64,000 nt of DNA from Tanypteryx hageni (taxonomy: Eukaryota; Arthropoda; Insecta; Odonata; Petaluridae): contig CM054118.1 in NCBI GenBank assembly GCA_028673005.1, positions 60,197,401 through 60,261,400 of the forward strand. Direction: 5' to 3'. Numbering within the stretch: position 1 is the stretch's first letter; every line of letters begins with the position of its first letter. Below the pieces are notes generated by a model. That model saw only the letters and a program-made list of their open reading frames with translations, was not told the DNA's origin and searched no databases. A program made the translations under genes and the position numbers. Shown here piece after piece: positions 57,598 through 64,000 of the stretch.

Positions 57598-59643
57598 AAA
57601 AAAGGGAAATCGAAAAAAATGCGAGTCCATTGTTAAAATATTCATTGATCATCACTGAATGCAATGAAATGCAGTGCAGTGTAATGTAAGTAATAATTAG
57701 TACACTCGCATATATGTCTACTCTTTCCGCGTCTCGCCATTGCTTTTATCATAAGAATTAATTCCCAGATGCGCAAAGTAACAATAACAATGCTCGACTG
57801 TGTTATTACTTTCTCAATAGACGTCGGTTCATTTAACTTTATTTGAAGCGAATTCGGCAAAAATATACAACCGCAGCTTTAATTTAAAACTCGAAAGTTA
57901 TATTTATGTGACTCCTGCGTGGAGAAGCTCATAGGTTGTGACGAGAAAATGCGACGACCGATGTTAATCTGTTAGTACCATATTGATGGAAAAACAAAAA
58001 ATCAAAAAATATATAATCCATAAGAGTTGTAAAACTAGAGAGTGTCTCCCAATAACACATGTTAGGAGAGAAGGGGGGAGAGAGAGAAAGAAGATTATTA
58101 GAGGTTGGGACGAATACGGAAATAAAACGGTAAGAGATGCATAGTGCTAACCAGAAATATATGAACCAGCGTCATTACGGCGTCACTGGAAGAGATATAG
58201 TCATGGATGGCGGAATAAGGAACCGCTGTAAAAGCATATGGAAAAGGAAACGCCGGAGAATACACAGTGGGATGAGGTGAAAGAATAAATTAAGTAGTTT
58301 GAGAGAAATGTCAGGGTCCATCGCGAAGGGAAGGAAGGAAGGTAGTCAAAACTAGGAGAAAGATGACGTAAAAACGTACTTGGTCCAAAAGTTGGCGAGG
58401 GAAATGGAACATGGTGAGGCATGGATTTTTATGGTACTTGAGGAGAGAAAGAGAAAGGCTGGGTAGATAATATTTTGTCTGGAAGGACATAAACTGAAGG
58501 AATGAAAAGCTAATAAACCGAAATACAAAATGAAATGGACAGATACATCCATACGTCTTGGTGCATAAAAATAGACAATGAATTCGACACCATCTCGGTG
58601 CTAAAATCAACGAGAGCAACATAACAGCTGTGTGAATTGTATATATAACTATAAAAAAATAAATGTTGAATATAGTCATTTATAAATATTGATAGTGTCA
58701 GTTAGGTGCATTAATAATGAGTTAAAAATTCCGTTGTTAGCTATGCTAAAAATTTGTCAGTTGCAATTTCCAATCTAAAATTTGGTGGTCAGATTCTTAG
58801 AATGCAATGCCGGAAAATAACACGTTCTACACAAGAAAATCCGGTAATAGCATTAATAATCCAAGAGGCTGATTAGACAAAAATTCCATGAAAACAAACA
58901 AAACAATAAAAGCCGGGACATAATCGAGAAAATACAGGCTCAAGAGGGACCACGTAAATTTTTGTATTTTTTTTAATTATATGCACATAAATTAAAAGTA
59001 AATAAGTTTCGCAAATACTGAGTACAATTTTATCCATTGTATTAACAAATAATTTCAATTTGATGAATAGGTATGTATAAAATATTACAGCACAATATAT
59101 CACGATTTTAAGGTCAAATAGCAATGTTAGGTAAACAAGTAGCATCGAAGGAGCACGTATATAAAAGTAAGAAATTTTTGTTTCAATTTAATTTTACATA
59201 TATTGTATATTTTTATTTTAGACAATGCCTGCCTGTCTCATTCCAATTTGCAGTTTTTAATCATCGGATAAACTCTCGAAAACTCATATTTAATTTAAAC
59301 ACAGCATTGGTATGCGTGGCTTAAACGTCAACGATATTTCGCTCGCCTGACTAGACAAAATTTATTATCGAATCATTATTTCTAAATTTAATTACGTGCC
59401 TGAATCATAAACAAAAAGCTACACAATTTTTCCATCTCTTTGCCCTGTTCTCAAAATTCAAACGTTGAAAAAAAGGAAGACCACCGATCGTAACAAGATT
59501 TACCAAGTCATTTTGGAATTTTCCAATGTAAAATTATTCGGAATAAAACATTTATGAAATTTATGCGGCGAGGAAATTATGTAAGGCATAAACAAAATAC
59601 ATATGATTAATAGGAGTCCTGTAGAATTTTCTAAGTCAAAATT
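57598..59643. other. No recognisable gene
   Basis: AT-rich, with a purine-rich patch at 58050-58110. Minus-strand frames at 58201-58679 are Ser/Phe/Leu-rich shadows of it. Confidence 0.45.
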
Positions 59644-59682
59644 CGGGACTGTTCCGGAATTTCCGGGACCTCTGGTCGCCCT
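59644..59682. mobile_element. hAT-type right terminus (solo)
   Basis: CGGGACTGTTCCGGAATTTC then CGGGACCTCTGGTCGCCCTA matches, in reverse, the style of hAT MITE starts of the form TAGGGCGACCAGAGGTCCCG. It contains a GTCCCGG/CCGGGAC-type internal inverted pair. No left partner was found within 600 bp. Confidence 0.5.
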
Positions 59683-60703
59683 AATATAAATTTTAATAAT
59701 TCTAAGTTGTAAGTAAAAAGAACATTTTAAAATAATCCCATACGTTTAGAAGCCCTTACAATCAAACAGGCGATCAATTCCATAGAAAAAGGAAGAATCT
59801 TGCTTTGTAAAATTTCATAACTCTCCTAATAAACTTTTTTGTTACGTTTTTCTAAAAAATTCTTTTTTTTTAATTGAAAATTTTGATGCGGTATGCAATT
59901 ACGTTTTTAAGATTTTGACCTCAATTATGTGTAATTTCACTCAAATTTATTTGTTTGTGTGTCTGATGGTGTAATATCTGTGCCGCAGATGAAAATTATG
60001 TTTATAAATCTATCAGAATGGTGATAATGCTTTTCCGTCTCAATTTTTGAGCTTTCGAACTATTATCGATGACGCAATGAAAATAGTTTGAAAACATTTG
60101 GATAGAAGAACGAGAGAAATAGAAGAAAGCAAAAAGTGGGAGAATGATAAGAGAGAAATGTTCCGTTTTCACCAAAACACCTTTCTGATGAGAACTGATT
60201 AGCGGTAAGGCCCTCCGCTTCAGTACAGAAATCGACGTTTTTGAAGCGATTTCCTTTGTTTTTCGGGTTGTTTATTTAGCGCTTTAGACGAAAGAGGGAA
60301 TTTCAGCTCATATGATAGAATTTATTGACGAGGAAAATTGTAAGAAGCGGAGGAACTAGGTTAGAAAATGAGTGAGAATCACATTGGATAACCTGTGTAT
60401 TCAAAGATAACAAATTACTTGACGAATTATTTGAAAACAAAGACACTGAAAGATTACAGTTATTAAGTAAAAATGTTAAGATAGTAGGAGAAAAAATGAC
60501 TAAATAATGTAAATTAATACTTGAGCTTTTTTGGTCCATGCTTCGTTTCCTGTTCGGTATATTTATGTGGATGAGGAAAATGGTTGATATACGTTTACCA
60601 AAAACGCCCATATTGCATCTTTGGAATTCTTATTAAATTCCTTTCTCAATGGAAAAAATAATGCACAGAACAAAATTTACCTTTTATCACAACTCTAGAA
60701 ACA
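59683..60703. other. No recognisable feature
   Basis: AT-rich with short frames only. Confidence 0.5.
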
Positions 60704-60735
60704 AACAAAAGTAGAATACTCCTTTAGCCAAAACA
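60704..60735 (-). repeat. Copy of the 11.8-kb palindrome arm
   Basis: On the minus strand GGCTAAAGGAGTATTC-T-ACTTTTGTT differs at one base from the arms at 11831-11856 and 11860-11885. It lies about 20-45 nt beyond the predicted cleavage site of the hammerhead-like motif HH5, on the same strand. Confidence 0.8.
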
Positions 60736-60737
60736 AC

Positions 60738-60800
60738 TAGAGGGCTGCAAACCCAATGCATTTCGCCCACAAGGTGGGCATCGTCAGGGGTAGAACCTGT
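60738..60800 (-). ncRNA. Hammerhead-like ribozyme motif HH5 (best fold)
   Basis: Minus strand: stem I 5' strand ACCC (60791-60788), core CUGACGA (60787-60781; position 7 is the variable one), an extra U (60780), then stem II of six perfect pairs GCCCAC/GUGGGC (60779-60774 with 60770-60765) with loop CUU. Next come GAA (60764-60762), palindromic AUGCAU as stem III (60761-60756), and U at the cleavage position (60755). GGGU (60754-60751) completes four perfect stem I pairs. Every invariant core base is present. Cleavage would follow an AUU triplet, a permitted NUH. Upstream on the same strand (60840-60792) and downstream there is no coding relic. Confidence 0.72.
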
Positions 60801-61480
60801 TACACCAGTGACTGGAAGCCAACTGCCAGGTTGAAACGGAAAGTATTAAGAAGACGACCGAGAAACAAGCGAAACGCGGAAAGATTTTTCGGCGTGTGTG
60901 TCGTTTAAATCTGTAAATATATGTAGCTAATTTTAAACTAAGTATATGAAAAGGAGGCAACAACATCGAAATTATTTATTTAATTCAATAACCTTTATTT
61001 TTAATAAAATTTGTTGTTTTTCTTCACGAAAAATATGTGTAAAATTAAACGGCTTAAATTTCAACATTTAAATAATTTTTTTGTAGCCTTTCCTGCTGCA
61101 TGTAGTTATAATAAATATTTGTATAGCTACTTTTATCTTCACAACATGGACTGGTACGGGAACGTTATTTATGCTGTCGTATAGTAATGCTTAAGAAAGG
61201 AGAAGAGAAGGAGAAGGAGAAAGATATGTTCGAAGTTTTGGGATATAAATCAAGAAAAATAGACCGCCAGTCGTAAAACTCTTAGGGAGTATTTTTCACT
61301 GCCAAACATACGTAAGCTAGCCAGTTCCTCAGATGACGTGTCTTGCGAGTTAGTTTGACAAATGTTGAGTGCACGGGGTGACATTCCGCAAGGTTTAATG
61401 CTGCAGGTCTGAAAGAGTCCTTCGCATTCATAATTTGTAATCTCTAGGTGAGTTGTTCGGTAGCTATCATAAATTTAATA
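60801..61480. other. No recognisable feature
   Basis: AT-rich. A GAGAAGGAG purine run at 61200-61226. Confidence 0.5.
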
Positions 61481-61538
61481 TCATCATCATCATGCTGCTG
61501 TCCGAAGTCAGGTTTCAGCTGAATCGCGGCCTCCATAT

Positions 61539-61753
61539 ATATCTATCTATCTTCCTATCTATCTCTCTATCTCTATCTATCTCTCTATCTCTATCCCCCT
61601 CTCTCCCCCTCTCCCCCTATCCCCCCTCTCCCCCTATCCCCCCTCTCCCCCTATCCCCCCTCTCCCCACCTCTCCCTCTCCCCCCTCCCCCCCCTCTCTC
61701 TCTCCCTCTCCCTCTCTCTCTCTCTCTCCCTCTCTCTCTCTTCCTCCCCCCCC
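61539..61753. repeat. (TATC)n to CCCCTCTC polypyrimidine tract
   Basis: About 215 bp, from TATCTATC on the left to CCCCCTCTCCCCCTATC units and (CT)n on the right, inside the LINE 3' region. The Arg/Gly/Glu extension of the LINE frame on the minus strand is produced by this repeat. Confidence 0.95.
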
Positions 61754-62527
61754 TAGAAGCCTCTTTTATATCTCTGTAAGTACCATATCCCTGCTTTATA
61801 TTTTCTAATATTCCTATTCTTTTTCTCCCTCTTCCTCTTCTTCCGCTAATTTTGCCCTCCAAGATCGTCCTTTGTAAACACTGTCGTCTCAATATGTGCC
61901 CTATCCAGTTTGCTTTTCTTTTTCTGATTGTTTTTATTAGCATCCTTTCTTCTCCCACCATTTCTAATACTTCTTCATTTCTCTTCCTCTCTGTCCATTT
62001 CACTTTCATTCTCCTCCTCCATAATCACATCTCAAAACTTTCTAAATATTTTTCCTCCTTTCTCCTTACCGTCCACGTCTCTGCACCATAAAGAGCTATG
62101 CTCAATGTGTAGCATTTTTCTAATTTCTTCCTTGTTTCTAAATGTATTTTCTTGCTTGTGAGAAGCTTCTTCTTCTCGTTAAATGCTGATTTTGCCATTG
62201 CAATCCTACTTCTGATGTCCTGTGTACTACTTCCATCCTGCACTAAAATACTGCCAAGATATTTGAAACTACTTACTTGTTCCAATTTTCGGCCATTTAC
62301 CATTATATTTAATTCTTTATGTTCCATTTAAACCACCATGATTTTCGTTTTTTCGGTATTGATCTTCATTCCATATTGTTGGCCAACCTCCAATAGTCTG
62401 TCTATTATCCTCTGAAGTTCTTTCTCGTGTTCCGCTATCATCTGCATATTTAACGGTGGTAATACTTGCACCTCCTATCTTAAATCCTTTCTTTTCCATC
62501 AACGCATCTTCTGTTAATATAGAGTCC
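61754..62527 (-). pseudogene. RTE-like reverse transcriptase fragment with YADD box
   Basis: Read across at least three frame changes. 62527-62440: LTEDALMEKKGFKIGGASIT then TVKYADDSG, the catalytic YADD block. Then YGMKINTEKTKIM (~62370-62330), LEQVSSFKYLGSILVQDG (~62290-62230), RSRIAMAKSAFNEKKKLL, KLEKCYTLSIALYGAETWTV, and (62009-61754) KVKWTERKRNEEVLEMVGEE, TIRKRKANWIGHILRR, EGKISGRRGRGRKR. The order matches the RT palm, thumb and C-terminal domain of RTE-group LINEs and extends upstream of copy 2. Frameshifts near 62440-62400, 62320 and 62030 show it is dead and older than copy 2. Confidence 0.85.
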
Positions 62528-63079
62528 TGATAAAGAAATGAAAAATTGCTATTGGCTAGGAAACATTGGAGGTACGGGGGTTTTCATAAAATTCCGTTCT
62601 AACAATGTGAGTCGAAAATGCGCGAAAATGAACTTCGGAATAATCTACATAATTTCAAACGACAGAAAGCCACAAGTTTTAAAACTGAGTATACAATTCG
62701 ATGAGTCATGTGTTTTCATAAGTGGCTGCCAGCCATGTCCGTTTTTTTCCTTGTTGACCTGTAATCTTTATTTTTAAGTTGAATATTTGACGAAACAAAT
62801 AATGGCCTACGAAAAATACATTATATTTTATCACGATTTGAAATATATAAGGCGACTTATTGTTTATTTGTGATAAACGAAATAGTTCTTAAGACGGGAC
62901 AAAAATTGATGCCATTACACAATTAAAATGGAATAATCTACCAAAGAGAATTATATTAATACAACCTACGTTATCTCAGTGAAAATTGATTGATTTTGAA
63001 ATTAAACCTGAAACACTACATACAAATAAGTGTTTGTTCCATTGTAACTTAATCATAAATTCCATTTTTAAGAACAAAC
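62528..63079. other. No recognisable feature
   Basis: AT-rich interval, possibly including decayed upstream sequence of the hAT relic that follows. Confidence 0.45.
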
Positions 63080-63770
63080 AACCGATGGATCACCACGAGC
63101 TTTTTCAAAGAACAGAATGAACCTTGTGAAATTTTGAAAAAAGATTTCTGCAGAAATGTTGCATTTTTGTGTGATTTAATGTCAAAACAAAATCATTTGA
63201 ATACTTCTCTACAAGGTAAAACTAAATTCATATATGAAATGTTGCAGCAAATTCAGTCATTTCGGAAGAAGTTGATTTTTTTCAAAATTGGCCTTACCAG
63301 ATCAGTTGTTTTAGCCGAACATTTTCCTTAACTGGCAAAGATAATTGATAAACATAAAACATAAAAACTTGCAAAATTGGAATATGAATGAATATATAGA
63401 CGTTTTAGACTCCTTGATTAAAGAATACAATAACAGATTTAAAGATTTTGAGAAACATGATGCCACACTGAGGTTAGCTTTTCAGCCACATCTGGTTGAT
63501 GTCTCGAATGCACCTGAGGATTTGCAGATGGAGTTGATTGAGCTCTCAGAATATAACATTCTGAAGCCTCTATTCGACAGTAATAAGGATCCCATTGAAA
63601 TATGGAAGAACGCTGCTGAATACCCACGACTGCGCCAATATGCTCTTCGTTTACTCTCGTTTTGACACGACCTATTATTGTGAATCAGCATTTTCACATA
63701 TGGCGCAAATCAAGACGTGTCTAAGATCACAGATGACAAACAATCACCTGGAAGACCAATAAAAAAAATC
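63080..63770 (+). pseudogene. hAT transposase C-terminal part (SCAND3/ZBED5-like)
   Basis: Three + strand pieces. 63134-63331: KDFCRNVAFLCDLMSKQNHL then NTSLQGKTKFIYEMLQQIQS and FRKKLIFF, the pattern of the helical segment before the C-terminus in transposase-derived SCAND3, ZBED5 and GTF2IRD2-type proteins. 63345-63665: KDFEKHDATLRLAFQPHLVD, LQMELIELSEYNILKPLFDS and IEIWKNAAEYPRLRQYALRL. After a frameshift at ~63660: TYYCESAFSHMAQIKTCLRS then QMTNNHLED, the dimerisation motif with the conserved Glu. A stop after the first piece and the late frameshift kill it. N-terminal finger and first catalytic Asp are not visible, so the copy is 5'-deleted. No terminal repeat was found by 64000. Confidence 0.82.
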
Positions 63771-64000
63771 ATTAAATTGTGTTTGCCTTCTTATTTTGAT
63801 GAATGTGATTAAATGCAAGATTTTATTTACATTTATTTCCTTAATTTGTTTTAACTTCTTTAAAGTTTATTAATATACTAGCAAATATGAAAAATTTAAA
63901 TTTTTTGCATTTGATTAAAAAGTCATTATATTGTGTTAAAGCCTTCAAAGTTTTTAAAAATATTAGTAAATATGAAGAATTGAAATCTGTAATCGTTAAA
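63771..64000. other. AT-rich window end
   Basis: The phrase AAGTTTATTAATATACTAGC then AAATATGAAAAATTTAAATT recurs in diverged form ~110 bp later (AAAGTTTTTAAAAATATTAG, TAAATATGAAGAATTGAAAT), a short local tandem duplication. No gene. Confidence 0.5.

Larger units (their letters stand above)
61481..62527 (-). mobile_element. RTE-like LINE, copy 3 (5'-truncated, with internal CT tract)
   Basis: Minus-strand LINE of ~1.05 kb with RT core remnants, C-terminal domain, and a 3' end TGACTTCGGACAGCAGC followed by (ATG)n at ~61492-61481. A CT-rich simple repeat (61539-61753) sits between the end of the coding part and the tail, expanded within the 3' UTR. It is a different subfamily from copies 1 and 2: the protein patterns are alike but the DNA is well diverged. 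Confidence 0.85.

Overview
The window is 64 kb of AT-rich, intron- and repeat-laden animal DNA. Everything I can name is a decayed transposable element, a SINE, a simple repeat or a ribozyme-like motif. I see no intact host protein-coding gene. The TE mix points to an arthropod, probably an insect with a large genome: tRNA-derived SINEs, hAT copies of ZMYM1-like and SCAND3-like types, pogo/Tigger-like ends, RTE-like and CR1-like LINEs with short tandem 3' tails, and a repeat carrying a SWIM/YqaJ-type gene relic. I cannot name the species.

Layout. 0-11.8 kb: polypyrimidine repeats, a clean hAT MITE with 8-bp target duplications (2205-2416), two tRNA-like SINE segments (3403-4010), a duplicated 115-bp block and an (AT)n/(TG)n tract. 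11.8-20 kb: a perfect 26-bp palindrome between 12-bp direct repeats, a 763-bp Tigger-like element that keeps the C-terminus of its transposase, a 1-kb polypyrimidine tract, and a degenerate tandem array of ~140-bp units. 20-25 kb: an RTE-like LINE 3' end, a hammerhead-like ribozyme in a large inverted repeat, a CR1-like LINE with readable reverse transcriptase, and repeat copy A with a SWIM/YqaJ-like relic. 25-36 kb: mostly unannotatable, with one hAT MITE, a pogo-like hairpin and a complete tRNA-derived SINE.

36-43 kb: a nearly readable hAT transposase (one stop, two frameshifts), a possible piggyBac-like relic bounded by GGGTCT..AGACCC hairpins, and inverted copy B of the SWIM/YqaJ repeat. 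46-52 kb: a long-arm foldback MITE, RTE-like copy 2, SINE copy 2, and a second hammerhead-like motif. 53-64 kb: a complete hAT element with matched TIRs and an 8-bp target duplication, a 15-bp minisatellite, a 540-bp foldback element, a third hammerhead-like motif, RTE-like copy 3 with its YADD motif, and the C-terminal part of a third hAT transposase.

The most interesting observation is a set of hammerhead-like RNAs at five places (20.9, 24.5, 42.3, 51.0 and 60.8 kb). The three best-folding ones share an extra nucleotide between the CUGANGA box and stem II, and a stem III reduced to a self-complementary 4-6 nt palindrome (ACGU, ACCGGU or AUGCAU). Such a stem III would form only between two RNA molecules. 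This resembles the dimer-forming hammerheads of Penelope-like elements. No reverse transcriptase of that type is present, so the host element is an inference.
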